This document shows, in pieces, positions 48,663 through 55,632 of a DNA stretch of 64,000 bases (positions are counted from its first letter, which is position 1; each line of letters opens with the position of its first letter). A model generated the notes under the pieces. The model ran no database searches, was not told where the DNA came from, and saw only the letters and a program-made list of their open reading frames with translations. The translations under genes were made by a program, and so were the position numbers. The DNA is taken from IMG/VR virus record IMGVR_UViG_3300032092_000004, positions 62,001-126,000 of that record; one strand, 5' to 3'. The stretch is from a virus.

Positions 48663-48832
48663 AACTTAAAACTCTCTTTTGAACCTATTTTCGACTCTTG
48701 AAACAAATCATATGAACCCCTATCCTTGTGGTGGGGGTTTTTAAAAGACCCCATCCTTAGTGGTGGGCTTTTAGGACCGTTATCCGTTAGGGTAACGATT
48801 TAAAGGGGGAATTCGCTACTCCCCCTTTTCTA
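48582..48832 (+). ncRNA. hairpin-rich non-coding stretch with related stem-loops
   Basis: No gene is present between 48662 and 48893. Three stem-loops share an AUCC-loop-GG apex: 48717-48737 (CCCCUAUC with GGUGGGGG), 48750-48767 (CCCAUC with GGUGGG) and 48778-48797 (CGUUAUCC with GGGUAACG). A fourth, weaker one is at 48582-48599 (UAUCC with GGAUA). They end with a terminator at 48802-48829. The likeness of the apices suggests copies of one element, perhaps a protein-binding RNA or tandem small RNAs with weak terminators. Confidence 0.45.
48802..48830 (+). terminator. rho-independent terminator
   Basis: AAAGGGGGA 48802-48810 pairs with TCCCCCTTT 48820-48828, followed by TTCT. It is the last stem of the hairpin-rich stretch. 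Confidence 0.8.
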
Positions 48833-48876
48833 TTTGGCATATACCATTATCATTTGTATATGTGGGGAATTTTATT

Positions 48877-48884
48877 TATATTTG
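48877..48884 (+). promoter_or_regulatory. Bacteroidota-type promoter, TTTG and TATATTTG
   Basis: TATATTTG at 48877-48884 has a TTTG at 48853-48856, 20 nt upstream, matching the -33/-7 layout. A TTATTTATA late-like motif overlaps at 48872-48880. Confidence 0.65.
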
Positions 48885-48892
48885 TGGTAATT

Positions 48893-48934
48893 ATGTTGGC
48901 TATTTTTAAAAAAAATCAAAAACTCAAACGATGA
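48893..48934 (+). CDS. possible 13-codon leader ORF
   Basis: ATG 48893 to TGA 48932-48934 encodes MLAIFKKNQKLKR and its stop overlaps the HAD gene start (ATGA). It lies 8 nt after the -7 box. It may couple translation to the HAD gene, or be chance. Confidence 0.25.
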   Translation: MLAIFKKNQKLKR

Positions 48935-49518
48935 AAGTTTTATTTTTAGATAATGATGGTGTAATCTGTCTCTCAAATAATTGGGGTGGAAGAACAAAAA
49001 AATGGGCTAAATACCGAAGTGAATATCCTGACAGTAGTAAAGAAAAAAAAGAGGCTCCTGTTGATTATCGCTTTGATGATTTTGATAAAAAGGCTGTTAA
49101 GGTATTAAATGAGATCGTCGAAGAAACAGGATGTGAGATTGTTGTTAGCTCTGATTGGAAATTACACGCGACACTTGAAGAACTTGGTGATTACTACGAA
49201 AGTCAAGGAATTATCAAACGACCAATCGCGTTAACACCAAACATTCAGAATTGTACCGCTCATAGCGATTTATTTATATGGTCACCACAATGGGAGTTAG
49301 AACAAACACGAACTCTTGAGATTAGACAATACTTACACGATCATCCTGAAGTTACTCATTGGGTTTCAGTTGATGATTTGAACATGGGTAAGAATGGTGA
49401 ACCTTGGAAAGACGCTTGGGCAATTGATAATTTTGTTTTAACACCTAAATCAAATGAGGGTATCAAACAAAGTGGAGTAAAAGAAAAAATTATTAAATTT
49501 TTAAATGATGGTGAATAA
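48931..49518 (+). CDS. HAD-superfamily hydrolase, RNA-repair-type
   Basis: A 195-residue HAD protein. Motif I is L-D-N-D-G-V near residue 6 (the classic DxDG), motif II IVVSSDW has the Ser, and the VDDLNM segment supplies the final acidic motif. It resembles the HAD domain found in Swiss-army-knife RNA repair proteins, so 3'-phosphate removal from RNA is a candidate activity; another phosphatase role is possible. It has a good host-like promoter and closes the RNA-repair region. Confidence 0.68.
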   Translation: MKVLFLDNDGVICLSNNWGGRTKKWAKYRSEYPDSSKEKKEAPVDYRFDDFDKKAVKVLNEIVEETGCEIVVSSDWKLHATLEELGDYYESQGIIKRPIALTPNIQNCTAHSDLFIWSPQWELEQTRTLEIRQYLHDHPEVTHWVSVDDLNMGKNGEPWKDAWAIDNFVLTPKSNEGIKQSGVKEKIIKFLNDGE

Positions 49519-49738
49519 AAAAATAAATGAGAAAGAATTATGGTGTGAGTACAGCAATATGCCATCACCTATTGCTTATGCTCAATGTGCTGACTACGAT
49601 AGTATGGGTAATCACGGAAGATTTCCAAAAATAAAAGATGAAAAAATAACTATCTTGAAAAGACTAATACAGAAATTAGCTCTTTGGGTATCATATAAAT
49701 TACCTAAGAGAAAAAGAAAAAGTATATGGGATCTATGA
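49505..49738 (+). CDS. hypothetical protein
   Basis: A 77-residue (ATG 49505 or 49508) protein with an N-terminal aromatic/Cys part (ELWCEYSNMPSPIAYAQCAD) and a basic tail (YKLPKRKRKS). It overlaps the HAD gene by 14 bp and the next by 4 bp. Function unknown. Confidence 0.55.
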   Translation: MMVNKKINEKELWCEYSNMPSPIAYAQCADYDSMGNHGRFPKIKDEKITILKRLIQKLALWVSYKLPKRKRKSIWDL

Positions 49739-50046
49739 AGAACATAAAACAAATATTTAAGACTAATACCCATCTGATGGATCATCCTGAAGTTCAGGAA
49801 TTGATCGATTATTGTGTTGAGTTAGAAGGTCAAGTTGTTGAAAAAAAAATTGATGATACTTATAGTAAAGAAGAGATTTATCTTCAGATGCTTAAGGACA
49901 TCTATGATAGTTGTGATAAAACTTTGACTGATGATCAGCTGTCAGAAAGGTTTAAGGAGACACCAAGAGTGGACTTCAAGCAAGCTGTGATAAATCTAAA
50001 AAAATATATGGGAGCCGTATCACAAATGTACGGGTTTATGTTATGA
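49735..50046 (+). CDS. hypothetical protein
   Basis: A 103-residue helical protein. I choose ATG 49735, which overlaps the upstream TGA, rather than 49726. It has no recognised domain and overlaps the following gene by 4 bp. Confidence 0.6.
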   Translation: MKNIKQIFKTNTHLMDHPEVQELIDYCVELEGQVVEKKIDDTYSKEEIYLQMLKDIYDSCDKTLTDDQLSERFKETPRVDFKQAVINLKKYMGAVSQMYGFML

Positions 50047-50360
50047 GTGAAAATACAAAACAAACAGTTAAATTAATTATGGTTGAGGAAAGACCATATG
50101 TTGTGTCCTTAGACAAAGTAGAAATTGGTGATAAAGTTATTGTTACGGTGAACGGTCAATACCCATCGATTGTTGAATGTGAAAACCAAACAGTTCTCAC
50201 ATTGTTAACTGATTCTAAACTATCATTAACCAAGGCTTTCAAAATCTTTATGGAACCTGAGAACATTAAATTCCAACCAGACCAAATTGAAAAGATTTTG
50301 GAAAATGATGGATTGATGGAGGTTGAGTTTGATAATGGCGTGTATAAGTATAGTTTATGA
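50043..50360 (+). CDS. hypothetical protein
   Basis: A 105-residue protein with a strand-rich N-terminal half (VKLIMVEERPYVVSLDKVEI) and a helical, acidic C-terminal half. It is the last gene of the HAD-led unit. No family is recognised. Confidence 0.6.
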   Translation: MSENTKQTVKLIMVEERPYVVSLDKVEIGDKVIVTVNGQYPSIVECENQTVLTLLTDSKLSLTKAFKIFMEPENIKFQPDQIEKILENDGLMEVEFDNGVYKYSL

Positions 50361-50389
50361 TATTTACAACACAAACCAAATAAGCGTTA

Positions 50390-50421
50390 CTTCAAATCAT
50401 ACTTTATGTTTTAATTTGAAG
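50390..50421 (+). promoter_or_regulatory. inverted repeat upstream of the Smr-like gene
   Basis: CTTCAAAT 50390-50397 is complementary to ATTTGAAG 50414-50421 with a 16-nt loop. It may be an operator or an mRNA stem; no T-run follows, so a terminator is less likely. Confidence 0.35.
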
Positions 50422-50447
50422 GACAAATAAAATTTAAATTTTTAAAG

Positions 50448-50669
50448 ATGAAAACACTTGATTTACATGGAGTTAAACATGCAGATGTTCCAAAATTGAT
50501 GGATCAATTTTTATGGGAACAGATGAATAAAAAAACTATAGAAGTTGAGATCATTACAGGATTGAGTACGACCATGAGAGAAATTGTAATAAAAAATTTA
50601 AAAGATTATGATTTTATTTACAACGATGGGTGGAACAATCCTGGTAAGGTATTGGTTAAATTAACATAA
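50448..50669 (+). CDS. small Smr-like domain protein
   Basis: A 73-residue protein that is almost only an Smr domain: LDLHGVKHADVPKLMDQFL (LDLHG motif), IEVEIITGLSTTMREIV (TGxG region, here TGLS) and a short last strand. Smr domains are nucleases or RNA-binding modules, for example the MutS2 C-terminus. The TGxG loop has Leu-Ser in place of the usual residues, so catalysis is uncertain. A terminator follows. Confidence 0.68.
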   Translation: MKTLDLHGVKHADVPKLMDQFLWEQMNKKTIEVEIITGLSTTMREIVIKNLKDYDFIYNDGWNNPGKVLVKLT

Positions 50670-50684
50670 TAAAAAAAGTTGAAT

Positions 50685-50713
50685 CCCCCGGTTGAATAAG
50701 TCGGGGGTTTTTT
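50685..50713 (+). terminator. rho-independent terminator
   Basis: CCCCCG 50685-50690 pairs with CGGGGG 50702-50707, followed by TTTTTTG. Confidence 0.87.
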
Positions 50714-50714
50714 G

Positions 50715-50722
50715 TATCTTTA
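50715..50722 (+). promoter_or_regulatory. Bacteroidota-type -7 box TATCTTTA, 4 nt before ATG
   Basis: The box directly follows a terminator and ends 4 nt before ATG 50727, so the start at 50727 and a leaderless mRNA are both supported. Confidence 0.55.
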
Positions 50723-50726
50723 CTTT

Positions 50727-52484
50727 ATGTTAGAAGTAGAAGGTAAAACATTTCATAAGTTTGTAGAGATAAAGAACTATAGAACTAGTTTATATCTTAA
50801 CTATTGTGATATAAATCAAAAAGATAGAAATGTCTTAGGTTTGTATGTTGAAACAAAACATAAAGACAAGTTCTTTTCTGATGTTCAGTTCTATACTGAA
50901 GATGCTTTTGTTAAACATTTTGGAAATCCATTTGCGTCAGTCCATTTTGATAGAGTAAGATTATTCATAGAAGAGGGTGATGATAAAATATCAATCAAAC
51001 ACCAATTTCACATAAAAAATAGACAAGTAGGTGGTAGGTACTTCACAGAAAGAAAGGTAACAAACTACCTCACATTCAATTTCAAAAAGAAAATGTTTTA
51101 TTCAGGAACATTCTCAACCAAAAAGAAACAAGTTATTGGAAGAAGTATGAAAGTGAATCCAACATACTTCGTTATAGAAACTTTTTTAAGGAGTCTTAGA
51201 ATTGAAAATAGTGTTGCTGTGGAACAGTACCTTTATTTTTTCTTAGAAAAGATTTGGGATAGAATGGGGATTGAAAACCCACAAAACTTTCAGTGGGATT
51301 GTATGAGGTCTTTTTATAGTTTAACTTACTATTTGGTTAATGGTATTAAAATCCCAAACAATTGGAGAAAATTCACAGGCACATTCTTTTCTAAAAAAGA
51401 ATTGAAGAAGTTTGATATGAACTTGGTTGATACCGCGATGGATAAACTAAAACTCAAAGGATCCAAAGTTAAACAGATTTTCAATGAAATGGAATGGATT
51501 GATTTTGATAGGTTGTATATGGTTTATAACATTTTAGGTATTGACAGGTTTAATAAAATTGAAAACAAAGTATTTGACCCATACTATGGCGATGAGACAA
51601 TGCCAATTGAGATGAATCAAATGGGTGCGTCTTATGAATGTTTTTATTCAGATAAAGAACAATTTAGTCGATATTTCTTGGGTAGAATATTAGTTCCTTT
51701 AACTCCAAAAGAAAAAGATAGAATTTTAGATTTGATGCCATATTTTGACCATTATAAATGGAGAACCTTAATTGATCATTTAGAGATGAAAAAAGATTTA
51801 ATGAATCTTGGAGAGGATGTTAAATTTAAATTCACAAACATGAGTAGTTTTAATTTAGAACACGAGGAGTTTAGTCGTCTTTTACAATCATACAGAAAAG
51901 GTGAGGTTGAAAGATTTTATGGTAATGCCGATAGTTTAGAAACTCCAATTGAACACGAAGGTGAAACATATTATCCGGTACTTCTTACTAAAACATCGGA
52001 CTACGAAAAAGAATCACAACACCAACGAAATTGTGTTAGAACTTATAGTGAAAGGCCTGATTGTATTATATTCTCAATTCGTAAAGGATCCTCAGATGGT
52101 GATGATAGAGTTACGGTTGAATACCAATACAGAAAAAATGAGATATTGAATGTTCAAGAGAGAGCGAAGTTTAATGCTTTACCTTCAGATGAGTTTTCAC
52201 AAGTTGCCAAAATACAACTTGCGAACATCAACCTTATGTATAAACTTGGAACTTTGAAGTTGCCAAGGTTGGTTAAAAAATATCGTAGCGGTAAAGTTAT
52301 TGAACAACAAGCAACCTTTGATGAAATGAGTGTGAGTGAGAAAAGATATGAATCAAGAATTATAAATATGACACCACAATGGGACACCTACACACCTGAA
52401 TTACAAAATTGGCAAAATGAACTTTTGGACTATAATGAAATACCTGTTAGAGATTTTGCTGATTGGATTGATGAATTACCATAA
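50727..52484 (+). CDS. PcfJ-like protein
   Basis: A 585-residue protein with start at ATG 50727. The C-terminal third carries a PcfJ-like region: YYPVLLTKTSDYEKESQHQR then NCVRTYSERPDCIIFSIRKG, the typical H-x-x-C-V-x-x-Y core followed by a strand pair. PcfJ-type proteins are common on conjugative and phage elements; the role is not known. The N-terminal 400 residues are unique. It begins an early-type unit with a terminator before it. Confidence 0.62.
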   Translation: MLEVEGKTFHKFVEIKNYRTSLYLNYCDINQKDRNVLGLYVETKHKDKFFSDVQFYTEDAFVKHFGNPFASVHFDRVRLFIEEGDDKISIKHQFHIKNRQVGGRYFTERKVTNYLTFNFKKKMFYSGTFSTKKKQVIGRSMKVNPTYFVIETFLRSLRIENSVAVEQYLYFFLEKIWDRMGIENPQNFQWDCMRSFYSLTYYLVNGIKIPNNWRKFTGTFFSKKELKKFDMNLVDTAMDKLKLKGSKVKQIFNEMEWIDFDRLYMVYNILGIDRFNKIENKVFDPYYGDETMPIEMNQMGASYECFYSDKEQFSRYFLGRILVPLTPKEKDRILDLMPYFDHYKWRTLIDHLEMKKDLMNLGEDVKFKFTNMSSFNLEHEEFSRLLQSYRKGEVERFYGNADSLETPIEHEGETYYPVLLTKTSDYEKESQHQRNCVRTYSERPDCIIFSIRKGSSDGDDRVTVEYQYRKNEILNVQERAKFNALPSDEFSQVAKIQLANINLMYKLGTLKLPRLVKKYRSGKVIEQQATFDEMSVSEKRYESRIINMTPQWDTYTPELQNWQNELLDYNEIPVRDFADWIDELP

Positions 52485-52490
52485 AATTAT

Positions 52491-52498
52491 TATATTTG
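52491..52498 (+). promoter_or_regulatory. Bacteroidota-type -7 box TATATTTG, 4 nt before ATG
   Basis: The box lies just after the PcfJ-like gene and ends 4 nt before ATG 52503. Confidence 0.58.
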
Positions 52499-52502
52499 TA
52501 AA

Positions 52503-52781
52503 ATGGAAGACAAACAGTACGAGTTACTAAACGAAATGATCGTTAAAATTAACGAGGCAAGAACCTATAACATAATTTCAGGTATACTTATACTTCTTTG
52601 GGTTATTGAATGTTTCTTTGAAATTTTTTGGATTCAAAAATTTGATGGGTTTTATTGGGTAATTTGGATTTTTTGTATGGTTGGTTGGTACCACATGAAT
52701 CAAAAGTTCAGAGGTGCTATGAATGAATATGAAGAATTAAAAAAAGAATACGATATAAGATTTGATGATGAAAACAATTAA
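52503..52781 (+). CDS. two-TM membrane protein
   Basis: A 92-residue protein with hydrophobic, Trp-rich segments at about 22-42 and 48-63, and charged helices at both ends. It overlaps the following lipoprotein gene by 17 bp, so the two are probably made together at the envelope. Function unknown. Confidence 0.6.
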   Translation: MEDKQYELLNEMIVKINEARTYNIISGILILLWVIECFFEIFWIQKFDGFYWVIWIFCMVGWYHMNQKFRGAMNEYEELKKEYDIRFDDENN

Positions 52782-53013
52782 TATTTTACTACTAACTATT
52801 TTATTATTTTCCTGTACAGGAAAAAAATACAAGTACGAAATTAAAGGAAAAGTTTATGTACCAACCTCAGGAGTAAACCCTCTACACGACGCAATTTGGT
52901 ACACAGACACAATAAATTTTGATGGAGATACGATATATTACTTCAACAGTGATGGATCTGAAGTCAGAATCAATCCACCATTTATTTTAATTGATCATAC
53001 ATTAGACAAATGA
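52765..53013 (+). CDS. phage lipoprotein
   Basis: An 82-residue protein (ATG 52765 or 52768) with a lipoprotein signal ending L-L-F-S-C. The mature part is a small strand-rich domain (YKYEIKGKVYVPTSG and onward). It is paired with a two-TM protein, a pairing also seen at 47747/47896. Surface exclusion or envelope change is a candidate role. Confidence 0.68.
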   Translation: MMKTINILLLTILLFSCTGKKYKYEIKGKVYVPTSGVNPLHDAIWYTDTINFDGDTIYYFNSDGSEVRINPPFILIDHTLDK

Positions 53014-53591
53014 AAATATACAAACAACTACCTATCCCTGAAGATAGTGCTTGGAGTAGAAATACTTTATACGGTAAACTACATTGGAGAATAAGATATT
53101 TCCTTACCGGTATTAAAAACATCATCAGATGGATACCAACTATATATCATGACAGAGATTGGGATGGAGATTATATTTTAAAGATCTTACAAAAGAAAAT
53201 AGAGTACCAAAGAAAAGAACTTGTCAATGCCAATAGACATACAGAGGTTGAAAGAGATAATCGTTATATGACCTTGGCTCTTAACTTACTTGAAAGAGTC
53301 AGACAAGACCACTATTCATTAGAGTGTATGGATTATTGGGATAATACTATGAGTTTTGAGGATGTACCAGATAACCCAAACTTAAAATCTATTGAGATTG
53401 AAACAACTGCGGAAAGATTTGAAGAGTACTTAAATAAATATCCTTCTTCAGTTCGTGCTATCATTAAAGAACATGGTGAACAAGATGACAAAAAACGTTT
53501 ATGTTTATTAGTATCTTACTATAATCATAATAAAGCAAATAAACTTCTTTTCCGAGTTTTAGAGGAAAGACTAGCCCAATGGTGGGATTAA
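53010..53591 (+). CDS. hypothetical protein
   Basis: A 193-residue protein, basic and Trp/Tyr-rich at the N-terminus (WRIRYFLTGIKNIIRWIPTI, then YHDRDWDGDY) and helical after that. The opening could sit at a membrane surface. I recall similar DRDWDGDY-bearing proteins in other phages but cannot name a family. ATG overlaps the preceding stop. Confidence 0.62.
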   Translation: MKIYKQLPIPEDSAWSRNTLYGKLHWRIRYFLTGIKNIIRWIPTIYHDRDWDGDYILKILQKKIEYQRKELVNANRHTEVERDNRYMTLALNLLERVRQDHYSLECMDYWDNTMSFEDVPDNPNLKSIEIETTAERFEEYLNKYPSSVRAIIKEHGEQDDKKRLCLLVSYYNHNKANKLLFRVLEERLAQWWD

Positions 53592-53601
53592 AAACAAAAT
53601 T

Positions 53602-53781
53602 ATGCAAGACAAAAGAATTATACACGGACAATTGATGAATGAACATCGAAAATTAGCAAACGAGATTGCCGATATCAAGGCAAATAGTTACGAACTAAAT
53701 GAGGAAGAAAAAAGAAAGGTTGCCGATCTACAAAGACGACAAATGGTCATAATGAAACAACTTGAAAATTTGTTTAGATAG
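53602..53781 (+). CDS. small helical protein
   Basis: A 59-residue coiled-coil-like protein from ATG 53602 to TAG 53779-53781, ending one base before the dehydratase start. It is rich in Lys, Glu and Gln (RKLANEIADIKANSYELNEE). It resembles small phage dimers of unknown role. Confidence 0.6.
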   Translation: MQDKRIIHGQLMNEHRKLANEIADIKANSYELNEEEKRKVADLQRRQMVIMKQLENLFR

Positions 53782-53782
53782 T

Positions 53783-54709
53783 ATGAGAGTAGTTGTAACT
53801 GGAGGAGCGGGATTTATTGGTTCCGCATTTATAAATTATTTATTGGATAACTTTGAATGTGATGTTCTTTGTGTTGATAAACTAACATATGCCGGACGTA
53901 GAGAGAACATTAAACATAATGTTTCATTTTTACAAAAAGATATTTGTGACGTAACTGCCGATGAATTAGGTGAATTTGATTATATGGTTCATTTTGCTGC
54001 AGAATCACATGTTGACAATTCAATCACTAACGGGTTACCATTTGTGAGAACAAACGTAGAAGGAACATTCAACCTATTAGAGATATCAAGAAAAAATAAA
54101 AACCTTAAGAAATTTATTCACATCTCAACAGATGAAGTTTATGGTGACATGGATGATCATATCGCAATCAATCACATAGCACAAGAAGGAGATAACTTAT
54201 CACCAAGTTCATATTATTCGGCAACAAAGGCCGCTTCGGATATGTTGGTATTATCTGCTAACAGAACTTACGGATTACCTTATTTGATCACAAGAACTTG
54301 TAATAACTTTGGTGAACATCAGTTTGAAGAAAAGTTTTTACCAACAATTGCAAGATCAATCCAAGAAGGAAAACCAATACCTGTTTATGGTGATGGAAAA
54401 CAAGTCAGAGAGTGGATGTATGTTCATGATAACGTTAAAGTTATTTGTGATTTCATGTTTGATGATACTATCATTAACCAAATAATGAATATTGGAACAG
54501 GATTTAGAGTTACAAATTTGGATATCATTAATAAGATTGCATCGATTCTAAATAAAGAAGTTCAAATAAAACATGTTGAAGATAGATTAGGTCATGATAG
54601 AAAGTACGGACTATTTTCAAAAAAGATGATGTGGTTTTATCAAAAAAAAGAAGAGACAATTGACTTTAAAAACCTTTATAATTATTTAGAAGAACAATAT
54701 GGAAAATAG
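53783..54709 (+). CDS. dTDP-glucose 4,6-dehydratase-like short-chain dehydratase
   Basis: A 308-residue SDR enzyme of the RmlB type. NAD-binding G7-G-A-G-F-I-G13, the DKLTYAGRRENI segment, active-site T116-D117-E118 and Y145-x-x-x-K149 are all in place. It would turn dTDP-glucose into the 4-keto-6-deoxy sugar. It is 30-50 residues shorter than typical RmlB. No other sugar gene is near, so it must use host pathways, perhaps to change surface glycans or DNA/virion glycosylation. The start is ATG 53783, directly after the preceding stop. Confidence 0.85.
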   Translation: MRVVVTGGAGFIGSAFINYLLDNFECDVLCVDKLTYAGRRENIKHNVSFLQKDICDVTADELGEFDYMVHFAAESHVDNSITNGLPFVRTNVEGTFNLLEISRKNKNLKKFIHISTDEVYGDMDDHIAINHIAQEGDNLSPSSYYSATKAASDMLVLSANRTYGLPYLITRTCNNFGEHQFEEKFLPTIARSIQEGKPIPVYGDGKQVREWMYVHDNVKVICDFMFDDTIINQIMNIGTGFRVTNLDIINKIASILNKEVQIKHVEDRLGHDRKYGLFSKKMMWFYQKKEETIDFKNLYNYLEEQYGK

Positions 54710-54944
54710 AAGCAGACACTACGGAGATGTAGGAAAATGGATTGAAAAAGTAATTGACTCTTGTAAGACAACTGATCAAGTTATGACAACAAGAAAATTA
54801 ATTAAAAACTTTGACAAACAAATACAAAATAAACATATTGACGCTTACTGGCACACATACTATTACGAGTTAATACAACCACTTGAATACTACCTACAAA
54901 GTAAAAGCGACGAAATCTTTAATGAAAAACTCAAACAATGTTAG
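54699..54944 (+). CDS. hypothetical protein
   Basis: An 81-residue helical protein without recognised domain. It overlaps the dehydratase gene by 11 bp and the next gene by 7 bp. Aromatic-rich near its centre (YWHTYYYELIQPLEYYL). Confidence 0.6.
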   Translation: MENRSRHYGDVGKWIEKVIDSCKTTDQVMTTRKLIKNFDKQIQNKHIDAYWHTYYYELIQPLEYYLQSKSDEIFNEKLKQC

Positions 54945-55189
54945 GGTATTTAATAACTAAAAATGATGAGTGGATGGTGAAATATGATGATGGTGGAAAT
55001 TTAAAGTTCTACCCATTATGCCCTGATACTCAAAAATGGTCAGAAAAACCTGAAACTAAAAAATTTTTAAAAGAAGAAATTGAGGTGGTATTTGATTTCA
55101 TTGTTATGGGTGAATATTGTGAAACCAAAGAACAAATGACCAAAAATTACTTTGCAAAAATTAAACGAATAGAACACCACAGTTTATAA
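54938..55189 (+). CDS. hypothetical protein
   Basis: An 83-residue alpha/beta protein with no recognised family. It is chained by overlaps to its neighbours (7 bp upstream, 1 bp downstream). Function unknown. Confidence 0.6.
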   Translation: MLGYLITKNDEWMVKYDDGGNLKFYPLCPDTQKWSEKPETKKFLKEEIEVVFDFIVMGEYCETKEQMTKNYFAKIKRIEHHSL

Positions 55190-55632
55190 TGAAAGATTTA
55201 ACAAACTTCAGAATCATCAGATTCGAATACCCATTCCCAACGGAAGAACTTACGGTAAGAATTTGGGATAAGATGGATGAAACTGAAACAAAATGGGCAA
55301 TCCAATTGACCTTGAAAGGAATTAATGATACGGGAGATTCGCCTATGGGTTCTTGGGATATATTCTTCTTGGATGATAAGTTACAAGAAAAAATTGAAGA
55401 GATATTAAAAAAGTATGACGTACCTTTCAAGATAGAAGATCGTAGCGATCGTTTATTAAATGATCTTGAATACTTCTCAGAAGAATTTTTGGAAAAATTA
55501 GATTCGTACTTAGGTGAGAATTTGACTATTGATGATATTTTGGATAGAATTTTAGAAGTAGGTTATGAAAATATAACTGTGTTTGAAAAATACTATTTAG
55601 GAAACAACATCGAGATTAGAGAAAAAAAATGA
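55189..55632 (+). CDS. hypothetical protein
   Basis: A 147-residue acidic protein with a strand-rich first half (FEYPFPTEELTVRIW) and a helical second half. No family is recognised. It overlaps the repeat protein gene by 4 bp, and the two may cooperate. Confidence 0.6.
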   Translation: MKDLTNFRIIRFEYPFPTEELTVRIWDKMDETETKWAIQLTLKGINDTGDSPMGSWDIFFLDDKLQEKIEEILKKYDVPFKIEDRSDRLLNDLEYFSEEFLEKLDSYLGENLTIDDILDRILEVGYENITVFEKYYLGNNIEIREKK

